64,000 nucleotides of DNA, from NCBI RefSeq assembly GCF_910592395.1, contig NC_088318.1, positions 18,910,349-18,974,348 of the forward strand. The letters are read 5' to 3'. Numbering within the stretch: the first letter of the stretch is position 1; every line of letters begins with the position of its first letter. This document shows, piece after piece, positions 37,801 to 49,029 of this stretch. Both the position numbers and the translations under genes were made by a program. The DNA is from Lineus longissimus (lineage: Eukaryota; Nemertea; Pilidiophora; Heteronemertea; Lineidae). A model generated the notes under the pieces. That model searched no databases. It was not told the origin of the DNA and saw nothing but the letters and a program-made list of their open reading frames with translations.

Positions 37801-40800
37801 TCAATTTTACAAATCACCAATCACAAAAAGAAATAATGATGCAATTACCCAAAATAGATGAGATTTGACCACTGGTATAATTCCGCCATCTTGGATATCG
37901 GCATCGTCACCACCACTTCAAATTCTAAAGTCTTATTCAGGCCTAATGTGTCACCTGCTGTGGTAAAATGGCTTGTTTTATCAATAAATAACAAAATATG
38001 ATCTTTGTAAATAAAATCGGAGATCTTCTGGTGTGTTTTTATGTGAATTTATTACGAACTATCAATGCAGCGCAGGGCAGCCATCGTGTTCTCATGCGTA
38101 GTGGCGATGCGATAGCCATCCGCGGCACTGCTTTTCAAGATGGTGGCAATTGCCCAGTGCTAGAGGCGTTGTAAGGAAAATTGAGAACAGGCCCCTAATG
38201 AATGAACTCTCAACGATATCGATATATTTTCGTAATTCCAGCACAACTGTTCAACAATGAACGTCCACCGACAATCCCACTTAACGAATATTAATATCAA
38301 TTCATATCATGTATCTTAAAACGCTTTTATTTCATTTTAAAAAGAGTTATCGAGTGAACGATGACCTCCTACCGTACCCTCGAAATAAACAGCCAAAATG
38401 ACCACAAAAACACCTTTTTAGAAAAAAACAGCGATTTTTACGAAATAAATGTCATCAGAGACGAAACTAGACACTAATTTAGCTAGGTATGCACAGTAAT
38501 AGTACCTGAAGTGATCGATTTCAAGGAGAAAATACACTGAAAACAACTTTTCAGGAACAGAAATAAGATCACATTGTGAATAATAACAATTATTCGCTCT
38601 CCAACAGACGCCATAGACGAAGTCTATCCCTCATATCGGCAGCCTGAACGGACTACAGACGCCGGTACTCAAACGAAGGCTTCACAGGGCGCGCACGAGA
38701 GGTGAGGGGAAGTTTGATTTCGACCGCATTCACGTAGAATCATTGTCACCTAGTTATGAAAACGATATGTTGGATTGCAACTTCGCAACTTGAGGAATAA
38801 CGTCAATATGTAGTCAGTTCTACATATTCAGTCAGTTATTTTCATCAGAATGACAACTTCTGGCGATGTTTTTGATGATGCCATCTATCTCTTCAGTTCT
38901 CTTGGAACAGAACAGGCCATTGGCGCCGTGATCGCAGTTATAGGCTTATGCAACAATATCTTATCTTTTCTGGTGATGAGCCGGAAGGATTTCAGGCACA
39001 ACAGCAGTTGTTTCTGTATCAGGATGTTGGCATTAATCGACATGACAGTTTGTATTGAATATTTCTCACTTCAACTCTGGTATGTGTCACCGATCTACGT
39101 CAAAAGGAAAATTGGCTATTTCTATTGCAAGCATTTGTTCGCAGTAGTCCAGACGGCATTAAACATGTCTTCGTGGACACTCCTTTATATAGCCTTGCTG
39201 CGACTGGTGGCTGTAGTTTACCCACTCAAGGTCGCCATTTGGTGCACGTTTTTTAAAGCTCGATTGTTTTTTGCCATTATTTTTCTTTCGTTCTTTTCCC
39301 TTTCGGTGCCTAATATGGTATTCTATAGCTACACCGAAGACCCATCCCATCCCAAGTTCAACTGTTATGTTTTGGGGAAATATGTCTCTGTTAATCAAAC
39401 GATTGAACTCGTTGAGACAATTTTCTATGTCTGTATTCCGTGGCTCCTTCTTGGCATAATCAACGCGCTGATTGTGTATTCATTATTCCGGAGAAGCCGA
39501 CACCAAAGTCTCGGCCGCTCTGGTGAAACCTCAACCAAAAGAAAAGGGGAAGACTCAATCACGAGAATGCTTCTGATGACTACTTCCATGTTCCTGATTC
39601 TATTGACGCCCAGCGCCTTATATTCCATTATTTGGGAGGGAATCTATCGATCGGCGAACCTGACCCCACATTTAATCTCACTGAGGGTAATACATTATAA
39701 AGTCTCTTTGATGTGCGGTACGTTAAATCATGCGTGCAACTTCTATATGTACCTTATCCCTTGCGAGAGATTCCGAAAGAATCTGAGGGAAATCTTGACT
39801 TGTGTAGCCAACAAAAAGTAAGACCCAATACAGGTCGCGGATACAGGTATGAATGAGGCATCCTCTAATCCCATGGACAGCGGTCACGCCATGGACTCAA
39901 CCCTACCTGACGTTTTGGCAAGACTTGATAAAAAGATCGTGGAACTGCTTAGGTCTAGTATCCAAGATGGCGTCGCTGTCATCAACCTCTTCTTTGATGT
40001 GCCCTTGTATGGAATCCACCAGATACCCAGGCATCACTTTCCTTAGTAACATGGATTTCAGGTCGTTCTATAAAAGTAATGTGGCTGATGTTAAAGCACT
40101 TGCTGGTCAAGACTGATGGTGTTCTGGCGTTTGCGTCGATTACGCAGTGAATGATAGAGTATTCTATTGGGGCTGCCGTGTTAGTCATATTACGTCTATG
40201 CTTGTGATGAACGGTCTTAGAAACTGTTTTAGATCTGCCAACTAGAATATCTCATACGTGCCTGTCTCCTCCACTGCTCGCCAAAGCTTGCCCGTGATTT
40301 TATATAATTCCTCGTCTCCAGGAAAGTGTATCGGTGTGCGGTGTCAGTCAACAGTTTATGGTACACCCCCACAACATTCACGCATGTGTATATGACAATG
40401 TCAGCAATGACCTTTTAAAGAGAAATGGGAGGAATGAATTATGCTTGAAGAATTAGCTTACACAAACATTTACTGCAACACTGAAATCTTGGAGCAATTG
40501 AAATAAATAACATAAACATTTCTTTGCTTTAAAGACATTACAGACATCAAAGCCTACATGTGCGTGTACAAAGATGAATGTATATACTGCAACTTGGCAT
40601 GCCCTGTGTGGAACCTATCGCCATACCTGCCTAGCAACGGTTGGTTGATGATCGCGGACCATGCCTATCACCACAGAGGCAAGGATGCCGACTGCTCCCG
40701 TGAAAATACCAACTATCAGTGCATACCTGCAAAGAGAGAATACCATTTATGTTCGTGACAGAGAAATTATCACGACGAAATGAGACGAAATTTAAAACTA

Positions 40801-43177
40801 TTTAACATTACATGTACTTCCTTCACTTTCATAGTAAACAAAAGGAGCCCTCACCTCTTCCTCAGAGGCAGCATTGTGTGAGTGACGAAGATGGTGTATG
40901 CCACCATCGGAACATCATCAAGCGAAGTGTGACTGGTCCTGGGGAAGAAGCCTGTGTAGAGGTAGACAGTCCCGATCATGATCAGCCACACCAGCCCCGT
41001 GATGACCTTGTGGAATCGCTCGTACACCTTCCTGATCGACACGATTATCACACCAATGATGGCCAAGCAGACTGACACGGCAAGCACGATATTGATCTTT
41101 AACTTCTCGGTGACACTCTGGAAGAGGAAGGTTGTCAACATTGGATTGTTTCAAAAGATGCGAATTTGTATTTCCTTTTCACGAAGAGGTGACTGTGGCA
41201 TCTATTGAGGAGACAACCGCGCGGAAGGACAAAGTATGAATTGTATTGTGGTGATTCAGATTGATGTTCCGATTACGGACCCCCGGGAAATTGACAACAG
41301 TCTCATCGGAATCCTTTATGGCCTGGTGAAATTGAGGGGCGAAATGGTAAAAGGCTTCCGATCATTTCCTTTTTGACCTCAATTTCAACTGCCCACAAAA
41401 TATTACACAGATGTGCACCCCATTTATCCATCATTTGTGTTGACGGATTAAGGTATGGTTGAGAGACCCAAGACTTTGAACACCTCCGAGATCACAAGGT
41501 ACAGATTTCCCGACGAAAAAAAAGTCAAAATTCTGAAAAATTTTCAAAGTCCAAAAAGTTTTGGGACTGACGATGTTAGTTCATTTTGAGCAGAAAACAA
41601 AAAACCAGTGAAAAATATTTTTTGACTTAGAAATTTTTTCCGGGTTAGGGTAAGGGTTAGTAGAAAAAAAGCCAAAATTTTGAAAACTTTTCAAAGTCAA
41701 AAAAGTTTTGGGACTGATGATGTTGGTTCATTTTGAGCAGAAAACAAAAGTGAAAAAAATGTTTGGACTTAGAAATGTTTTCATCCTTCAGAGTTGAATG
41801 GAGCCTGGATACCTACCTCTCCAGACACATTAAAGAGTATGGTCAATGTTATACCATACACAAGAAGGAGAGACATGAGTGCGATGCTTGGAGCTTGGTA
41901 CATCCGGGTGATGTAAGTATCGTAGATTTCTCCCATCTTGCATTCTTTGAATATTTCCTGGAACAGAGACGCAAATTAACTCTTTAACTATGAGTCAGAC
42001 TTTAGAGGGTCGTGTGCGAATGTTCCGTGTCCTTACCGTGTCTAACTTGACTTAAAAGTTGCAGATCAGCTGAAAGAACCAGACGGTGATAAAACAAGAG
42101 GCGGTATCCAACATCCAGTGGCCAGCTTTCGGAAAGACAGGGCAGCATCTGATGGCACATGCACGAACTGAGTATTTCCAAGTTTGACAACCATCGATAG
42201 CCAATCAACACCACAAAATTACGCAATTTGGTGGGAAACGGGAGTAATCGATAATACGCAATAATCAAGCGAACCGTCCTGCAGAAAAGCTAACGAGATA
42301 AAACTCGGTCAGAACTAAACACAGAAAACGCCAATGCACTCGATTCCAGATCTGTACATGACTGATACATCACAAGAGAATACACTTATTGTCCAACACC
42401 GCTTTATACACAACAAACCGCAATCAAAGTAGGGACCGGCGATAATATTTGCAAAGGTTTCCTGATGTTTACCAACTCCATTTTGTCATCAAAGACTTGG
42501 AAAGTGTAATGATGTGTACAAAGGGAGAACACTCATGTGCACAACTTAAAGCGAAACTGCTTTCTGGTTGTGACTTTGTCCTCAAAAGACCGATTTCGGA
42601 ATCACCGAATCTCTGTCCGTGTAACACGGCTGTGATGAGGACGATTTGTTGTGGTTCCATGGGCCGCTCTCCATTGCAACAATATTGACTGCACTGAGCT
42701 CGGCCTACTGTAAGGAACAGGAGGTAGTATAGTGGGACATGTTCACAGCCCACGGAAATGCAGTTAAAGTAATATTTGAAAAATAGGACCCTTTAACATT
42801 TCCCGAACAAAACATTCCATGTTGACACATTTATAAACAAGGACTAAAGCGTTCGGAGATTTGGGTAACGATTATCCGAGGGTAGCTTTATAGTGTTCCG
42901 TCCTAAAAATACAAAACTCGTCCGTAGTACAAAGGCACATCATTGCTTCCAACTTAAAATGGCCTTCAAAAGGAGTATTTGCCTTGATTACCATGCTGTT
43001 CATACCTGCATCTTAGCATTAGATGGCCTCCTGCTTCCTCTGCGGGCTGGCTGCTTCTCCATCTTCCGTTTCTCGCAATCTCTACCCTGACCACACCCGG
43101 CACAAGTGCACTTGGTCCCACCAACCTCCGACTGAATGTTTTCTACCATTTCGACAGGATGTACTGACATAATTCTC
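25817..43177 (-). CDS. Transmembrane adenylyl cyclase, complete, 22 coding exons
   Basis: Makes cAMP from ATP at the plasma membrane. Coding exons: 43006-43170, 41817-41957, 40855-41117, 40627-40726, 40262-40411, 39907-40067, 33288-33399, 32940-33067, 32660-32821, 32098-32230, 31578-31805, 31078-31139, 30615-30788, 29588-29795, 29246-29347, 28685-28933, 28188-28346, 27715-27855, 27128-27226, 26694-26838, 26471-26595, 25817-26071. They sum to 3462 bp (1153 aa) with every phase consistent. Start ATG 43170. Order: Cys-rich N terminus, six TM segments (about 75-245), C1a ([45 protein letters not shown]), C1b, TM7-12 (about 615-840), C2 ([45 protein letters not shown]). Metal-binding Asp residues sit in C1; the adenine-recognising Lys and Asp and the catalytic Asn and Arg sit in C2, so it should be active. 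Closest by eye to type II-like or insect ACX-like enzymes; subtype uncertain. Confidence 0.92.
29871..30480. repeat. 76-bp tandem repeat, 8 copies, tRNA B-box-like
   Basis: Eight nearly identical 76-bp units lie in the adenylyl cyclase intron between exons 29588-29795 and 30615-30788. On the minus strand each unit reads GATCCGGGTTCCAGTCCCGG, close to a Pol III B box in a tRNA T arm, preceded by GGTGACTGACACCTCTG. Unit length is about that of a tRNA. It may be a tandemly amplified tRNA-derived SINE core. The 61-residue open frames inside are a by-product. Confidence 0.93.
31160..31560 (-). pseudogene. Decayed LTR-retrotransposon (Ty3/Gypsy-like) fragment
   Basis: The minus strand near 31555-31450 reads RHGDPAAGG, then [20 protein letters not shown] followed by an in-frame stop and CT, resembling the zinc-binding N terminus of a retroviral-type integrase (H..P..GH, R+-F+W--M--DV--WC). 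The second histidine is missing. Further along, [20 protein letters not shown] resembles the linker after the Gypsy protease. The piece is broken by stops and rearranged, and lies in an adenylyl cyclase intron. Confidence 0.4.
33938..34560. repeat. Direct duplication with pogo/Tigger-like terminus motif
   Basis: The segment starting at 33938 (aataactggtgtgacattgt) recurs at 34322 (aataactgatgtgacattgt), 384 bp later. Similarity continues through tacagtggaacctcc / tacagtggacctac and the shared caaattggttgtttccattc. CAGTGGAACCTC resembles the terminal sequence of pogo-type DNA transposons. Confidence 0.6.
35193..35387. mobile_element. 195-bp inverted-repeat MITE, TA-flanked
   Basis: Left end 35193-35230 and right end 35349-35387 are inverted repeats (TGTGACCCGTCACAGCAAAA outward, then CCAGG). 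The flanks read TA on both sides, consistent with a Tc1/mariner-type target duplication. Non-coding. Confidence 0.7.
38850..39821 (+). CDS. Intronless rhodopsin-class GPCR nested in adenylyl cyclase intron
   Basis: Encodes 323 residues from the first ATG, with seven hydrophobic segments and no introns. TM1 carries GLCNN (the GN motif). The TM3 end reads [12 protein letters not shown], so the usual DRY triplet is LRL, though the following V..YPL is kept. TM4 ([17 protein letters not shown]) and TM5 ([20 protein letters not shown]) follow; TM6 is [22 protein letters not shown]7 is [17 protein letters not shown], so NPxxY is replaced by NFYMY, as in many invertebrate peptide-receptor-like GPCRs. 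Cysteines before TM3 and in loop 2 could form the standard disulphide. The N terminus is short (about 20 residues). It lies on the opposite strand to the host gene, with the next cyclase exon only 85 bp downstream. The ligand is unknown; a FMRFamide- or other peptide-receptor-like or chemosensory orphan is plausible. Confidence 0.88.
   Translation: MTTSGDVFDDAIYLFSSLGTEQAIGAVIAVIGLCNNILSFLVMSRKDFRHNSSCFCIRMLALIDMTVCIEYFSLQLWYVSPIYVKRKIGYFYCKHLFAVVQTALNMSSWTLLYIALLRLVAVVYPLKVAIWCTFFKARLFFAIIFLSFFSLSVPNMVFYSYTEDPSHPKFNCYVLGKYVSVNQTIELVETIFYVCIPWLLLGIINALIVYSLFRRSRHQSLGRSGETSTKRKGEDSITRMLLMTTSMFLILLTPSALYSIIWEGIYRSANLTPHLISLRVIHYKVSLMCGTLNHACNFYMYLIPCERFRKNLREILTCVANKK
41514..41782. repeat. Tandem duplication of about 148 bp beside a cyclase exon
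   Basis: 41514-41641 and 41662-41782 are about 85-90% identical by eye; they share aagttttgggactgacgatg/aagttttgggactgatgatg and ttcattttgagcagaaaaca. The duplication ends 35 bp from exon 41817-41957. Confidence 0.75.
41958..43005 (-). other. First coding intron of the adenylyl cyclase gene
   Basis: I find no exon or repeat that I can support here. Short open frames on both strands lack motifs. Confidence 0.5.
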
Positions 43178-45389
43178 CTGCAAATACATGAATATTCGTC
43201 ACAACAAGGTGACAGTCATGACAGGAGGTTGGCAAAGGGCTTTTAGTCAGAAAAGGACTATGTTCATCCCATCTTTGCAGGGGTCTCTTAGAAACAGCTC
43301 GAATATGTGGTGCCAGCATGAGTTCATATAAAGGTCACTTGGTCATCGTTTATTCACGCTTCCTTACTAAATAGAAAAATCCTTGGTTATGTGCTAACGC
43401 GTGCAATCAGTAAAATCTAAGCGCTCCGACTTGTTGATGACGTAATATTGATGGTAGCCAATCATATATAAGAATAGTTACTTATAAAACCTGCCATGAA
43501 ACATTCGTACAGAACTACGATTGTTTCATGGCAGGTTTTGTGCCGTTATTCCTGAGGCTAAATGTTAAGACACAGCTTTAAATAAACTTATAAATCACTG
43601 TGATTCTTAACGCATCCTACAGATGCTGTGGCTGTTTGATGATTCAACTACCCACCGTGCTAAAATTTACAGCATATGTAAAAAAACGCTTTATCTTAGA
43701 CATATACAGAATTTGGACACTTTTTGTTTCTCCACCTGCTACAACCTTAAAGATAGGCCGTCTTCTCTAAACAGGCCAGAGTATGACGTACCTTTTCCAA
43801 TCAGATTCTCCTTGTCCTGCCTTTTGTACAATGTACAATGTACGCTTGTACAACTGTACTTAATGAATACTTACTTCAGTACGAAATATGGCCGGGTCGT
43901 AGTTCTCACATGATGAAATAGATCACTCTAGCCAATTATGGATCCACATATCATGATCACTATTATGAAATGTTCTTGTCGGAAAACCTTGAAATCACTT
44001 CCTTAAACACCGAAATGTCATGTTATTGCGCGGCCATCTTGTCTGTAGTTCTTGATTTGACAACACGTCTCTCCCATACATTTGTTATCAGGTAATTACA
44101 GTCGTATCTCGTGTTAAAAGGGACCAATGCACGCTTTATTTTGAACGAATTAAAAACAGTCATAAACTTTAAAGAGGTCACGCTCATCTCAATAGCGTAT
44201 TAAAACCATATTTAACATCACAAATAAAGCTGATGTTGAATTCTATGTTTCACAAGCAAAATCGACACGTTGATGACTATCTAAACCAGTATATGTCGAA
44301 GAACTTCTTAGCGGACAATCTACCTTTAACTGCATTGATAATTATATCATGTGCTATGTGTCCCCTGATATTAGATAAAGGTATTGACTTGGTAAATCTT
44401 GACAACAAGACCATATAGGACGTCACAGAGATTAAAGTGTTGGTCGACCACACTGAGATAGATATTCAGGTATGTAGCGGTTGGTCAAGGAAAAATGTCT
44501 TCACGTATAGCGGTTACTAGAATACTCAATGTGTGTCAAAATTCGGCACACACTACGGTATGATTTTGCTGGAAAGTGCCGTGCCCCGGGAGGGCCCGGC
44601 TGGGTTGCTATGGTCGGCGTTACTTCCAAACATAGCCTTACTGTCATGACTATAAGACCAGACGCACTGGCAATTGTATAACAAGAACGCCATGTTACAT
44701 GTTTGATTAGCACGTGTATCAAAACGCTGTGGCTTATGTTACGTGACGGTGATGATTTGCAATTCTGCAAAATACTCAGGTCTTCTTCCCATGGGCCATT
44801 TAACGGGAGTTAGCGCATGCGCATCGCAGAAAAATTGGACTTCTCGTTTTCCCTTTCGAACGACCTCCATCACAACAAATAACCACCTGGGTTCGTAGGC
44901 CACCCGATACATGTATGGCTAATGGTGGACACCTCTTTACCTTAGCAGAGGTGGATTTTTATTCCCATCCGACCAAATTGACCAGTGTTCGCCAACAGCA
45001 AGAGCGTTGGCTGTCTTTCTTGGACTTGGGCTCATAAAATCGATGTTAAGATCAATGAGAAGTGAAATGTGGAGCGAGAGATAGCCGCATCGATTATTCT
45101 GTTTGGACGTAAGGTAAACCTGTACAACCATTCCCCAGTACAAGTTTACTACTCCCTACAGAGTAGAAAACAGCTGACAGTACATAACAATGCACTTGAC
45201 TGGTCAAACTTTCCAGAAAGTGTAGAAAATTTGGCTCCTTGGACTCAAGTCTTTTGCATGTTCACATCTTCGTGAGAATTCTCTGTGAGGTGATAAAAAA
45301 GAAGAAAAAGATAGTTTTTCAGTTAGCAATTTATTTCGTTGTTCATACATATGTTCGTTTGCTCCTTTCAGATTTGAGAACATGTGTTT
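43178..45389. other. Region upstream of adenylyl cyclase
   Basis: An acceptor at 43178-43180 shows that the cyclase has at least one 5' non-coding exon further right, not located. A perfect 17-bp inverted repeat lies at 43486-43539. A minus-strand AATAAA at 45330-45335 is the likely poly(A) signal of the neighbouring GT14 gene, 55 bp past its stop. No other gene recognised. Confidence 0.5.
43486..43539. repeat. Perfect 17-bp inverted repeat with 20-base loop
   Basis: Arms 43486-43502 and 43523-43539 are exact complements (AAAACCTGCCATGAAAC and its reverse). They lie upstream of the adenylyl cyclase start exon. The stem does not extend beyond 17 bp. Confidence 0.8.
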
Positions 45390-48062
45390 TTAGACGCGAG
45401 TTTGATTCACAACAAATGATAATCGAGCGATCTCAGTGTCATTGAATGAATAGTTTTCAGTGGCGGAGAGAACTGTTCGGTTCCAATGAAGTTGCTCTAA
45501 ACAATCCAAACCCAAAGGCTCGTAATCTAAATGAAACTTGTTGACAAACAATTCCTTCCGCTTGACGAGCTGGTGAAGCGAGCCAACCCCGTGGATACAC
45601 ACCTGCAAGAAAACAATGCACTTGTGATAACACCGTGAATCTGTCGGCTCGGTTCAATCATCCAATGAGAGGTTAGCTAGCATTTGCTGCTGATGTACAG
45701 CGTAGGGGATCAAAGCCTATTCTAATGAGCTACAGTAAACGGAGCTAGCATTACCAATGACGAGGCTAATAGATCGATATTGTACATGACAAATGTATTT
45801 TTATTTTCATTGGACTGTGTACTATACGTACATGTCTCTGATACCACCCCATGCATGTCGGGTAGAGGTAATTTGGAGAATACTTCCACTTTATATAACG
45901 GGTCAGGAATGGAGTGTCGGCTACTTGTGGTATTTCGCCGGGTGGATCCGGAGGAGCGCCTGCAAGAATATAAGAAATTAAGCGACATATCTTGAGAAAA
46001 TGTCTCCTTAAAGCTGACCTGCATGCATAAAACCCTAACGGCCAATTCAGAAAACACAAACGCCCGACCACCAAATGACTAACTGCACTTGAAACATGAT
46101 AGACACCAAGCAACTGGTCTCACTTGACTGCACAAACAACAAGTTCATTGACGAGACAGGTCACAAAACCACTTTCGTGAAAAGAGTAAAAATGAAAAAT
46201 ATTCCTCGAGCGGGTTCGAACTCGGAACCCTCGACAATTTGGCACTTGATCCTTGCCGTCTTGCGGGCTTTGAAACATGGCGGACGGGCGTTAGTGTTTT
46301 CTAACTTGGCCGTTAGGATCGCTTTAAAGTACCCGGGGCGACATCTACTGAGCCGAAGAGGAACTGTCATATACGTACATTATATGCAAGCAATGTGCAT
46401 TTATTGTATGGTTCCTTTTCTGTTAAGATGTGAGGAGGGAATTCCATTCCAGCATCATATGCTGTTATTTTGCTGAAAGTGCGCATTGCCTGTACTGCGC
46501 GACTGTCATCGAGTAAGAAATGTGATAGTCTTGGCTAGTATCTTCAATAATATTGCTAGAAGTCTTATGAAGGATACGAGTACTTACCCAGGTAGCCTCC
46601 AGGAGCCTTCAGTCCATGATTGTAATTCAACGTGGAGAAGAAAGCCTCATCAGAAATATAAGTGTCATTCAACCAGTCTAGCAACCCCAACGCCCTCTTA
46701 TCACGCAGAGCAAACTCGACGAACCGCCTGGAGCCGATGATGTGGACGTTTCCCGCGATTATGGTGAGGTTGAATGGCGGGGGACCTTTTGTCATATTTG
46801 TCCGCTGGTTGTTTTTGTAGACCCAGTTATATCTAAACCCGAACACTCGAGACCTTGGAATAAAGAAAGTGAGTATGCAATGATAAGGTTACAGACCGGG
46901 GTCTCGTCATTTTCTCGGTGCTTTACAGTGACTTTCTCAGCCAGCTGTACATGTAAGTCGTGACGAGAATTGAGGTTTTGTTAAGAAATTCGATCAAACT
47001 ATATCGGTATACAGGTCACGAAGAAATCAACGATACTCGAAGAGTTGGTGTGTTTGTGGCCAAAGTGACGGCAATATTGAAATATACATGTGCGAGTAAC
47101 GCTTACTTTGGAAGGCCCCTTGATTCTATGTTGTTGGCCCCTTTAAAGGCCATCAGAGTACGGACTATGTCCCGATTGCTCCAAAGAGGGTATTCCTGCC
47201 CGGTCAGATTAATAAAATATCTCCATTTCTTATACGGCAGCAACTGTCTCATACAAGTCAGCTCTGCCTGCAGTAGACTTATTCTTCCCCAAGCCACATT
47301 GAACGGGTTTTTTGCCTCCAAGACATTCGGGAAACAATTCACTATTCCTCTAACAGCGTCTTTCACAACTCGCTTCGCTTTTGGATCCACATGAATGATG
47401 TAATAGTTCTGAGGGAAATAAATGGCGCGGAGCAAACGTTCTGCCTGGACCACATCTTTGTACATTAGAATGCTGTACGCGAGGGGAAAGTCCGCCTCCT
47501 CCTTAGAGAGCGCTCGCATGATATATCCACGACTTTGGATGAATTCACTGCAGTTCTTCGTCATGTTGATGTACGCTCCGTCAAATACCGTGTTTGTCAG
47601 TGAGTTTTTTATTTTTTTGGCCATATTGATCGTTTTTTTTTTACCTGCGAAAAGATTGCGACATATTTTTGTCGCGTATCGTTGTCTGTCAGTAAATCGG
47701 TAGCCCACTGTAATGACTGAAGTCGATATCTTTGGCGGTGTGGTCGATTCCTCACTTGTTTTCACTGGATGGGCTGTAGTCGATATCTTTGGCGGTGTGG
47801 TCGAATACTCACTTGTTCTCACTGGATGGGCTGCAATAAAAATCTTTGGCATCCTGGTCGAAGCTTTTTTTGATTTGTTCGAAATCTGGAAGATTCTCAA
47901 GGTTTCGGCAGCGTAGTACTGCCGTCGATCAAACCGGCGTTGGATGAACTTGATAATGGTGTTGTATTGGGCCAGCATTATTACCAGCAATATAACCAAG
48001 AGTATAGTCTTCAACTTCTTCACCGCGCGTGGAAACATCGTGTCAAAAACAGTGCGTTGCAC
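45390..48062 (-). CDS. GT14-family beta-1,6-N-acetylglucosaminyltransferase (core 2/I-branching type)
   Basis: Golgi type II membrane enzyme that adds beta-1,6-GlcNAc branches to glycans. Exons: 47107-48062, 46588-46853, 45832-45959, 45390-45602; they total 1563 bp (520 aa) with all phases matching. TM segment near residues 18-36 (TILLVILLVIMLAQYN), then a Thr/Pro/Ser stem with duplicated TTPPKIST and HPVKTSE units. The catalytic domain shows FPLAYSILMYKDVVQAERLL, YIIHVDPKA, AELTCMRQLL, YFINLTGQEYPLWSN, SRRFVEFAL, YISDEAFFSTLNYN, RYIKWKY, VCIHGVGSL and ELFVNKFH. These are the ordered landmarks of the GCNT family, and the length is somewhat longer than the usual 400-450 because of the stem. 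A second ATG at 48038 is possible. Exact acceptor specificity (core 2, core 4 or I) cannot be read from sequence. Confidence 0.9.
46190..46350 (-). repeat. Possible tRNA-derived SINE in GT14 intron
   Basis: The minus strand contains a B-box-like GAGTTCGAACCCGC near 46205-46220 and an A-box-like CGGCCAAGTTAG further 5' near 46305. The separation is longer than in a tRNA, so a SINE head is more likely than a gene. Weak evidence. Confidence 0.3.
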
Positions 48063-49029
48063 CAGTTAATGATACGATATAGAAATTATGTAAATCTTAA
48101 ATGTTCACAGTTTATCGGTCAATTGATGGTAAGTCAATCCTTCTGCAGCTGACGTCGTAGGATAGGTTTTCCCTTGTTTAAACAAGTTTTGAAAAGAAAA
48201 TCTGATATCGGCCGACTGCAGATGCTGTGCATATTAAATTTCTCTAAGTCGTACAAGTACGACATTGTTTTTCCACGCTGTCGTGGATTTGATGGTGCTT
48301 GATGAACTACTCCGGCGGCTGTGAACATGTGGGCAGTAAATGAATGTCAATACTGCCTACCAAATAGCCGTCTGTCTACGGGAATATGGATTTTTTCTGA
48401 CCGGATGCAAAAGCCTATTGCCAAAGAAACGCCGCCACTGCACATAAATTCACGTTTTGCGAATGTTCAGTGCGCCCTACCAGCCCATGAGGGGCCACAA
48501 ATAATGTTGCCCGCGGACGTACTTCAGTGAAATTGAAAAACGCATCTTGTTTGAACTTTAAGTAAGATTTACACACAGCTGGTGAGTGACTGACTTATAC
48601 TGCCCGTGTCTTGTGCACGGTCAGGTATCATGGAAGCAAGGGACCTTGTCAGTTTTTTTCGGTGATTAATATCCAGTTGGTATTTTCAGTTTTCAAAAGT
48701 GAAATTATTTCCAACTTCAAACATTTAACATGGATTTAGGGTGTTACATGCTCAAGCACCCGCAAACGCTTTGTGTAAACTAGTTTCAAGGTGCCATGTC
48801 ATTCAAACGTCAATGTTTACGACACCGGGTTTACATGACCTGTGTCATTTCTGACAATAGACATATGTCCTGTGTAGTAGTCAAACTGTCCGACCAGAGG
48901 GCAACACATACAGTTCCCAATGACCCGCCCTAGAAACCAGAATGACAGTTGCCATATTCAACATTGACGATAACTCTTATTCCAGATCCTATTCGCATAA
49001 AAATACATGTACAAAAGAATGCGCCCCAC
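48063..49029. other. Intergenic stretch between GT14 and creatinase genes
   Basis: Should contain the GT14 promoter and the creatinase 3' UTR, since both genes run leftward. No ORF, repeat or RNA gene recognised. Confidence 0.5.

Larger units (their letters stand above)
33400..38849. other. Large adenylyl cyclase intron, left part
   Basis: AT-rich intron sequence with a 384-bp direct duplication (33938-34560), a 195-bp inverted-repeat element (35193-35387) and simple (AAATTAC)n near 33838-33860. The other open frames show no domains. The part near 38600-38849 should contain the promoter of the nested GPCR. Confidence 0.55.

Noticed and set aside
39849-40116. ORFs directly after the GPCR on the plus strand
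   Set aside because: They overlap adenylyl cyclase exon 39907-40067 on the other strand and are antisense shadows.
46096-46476. 126-codon plus-strand ORF in the GT14 intron
   Set aside because: It covers the putative SINE; no motif and no conserved start context.
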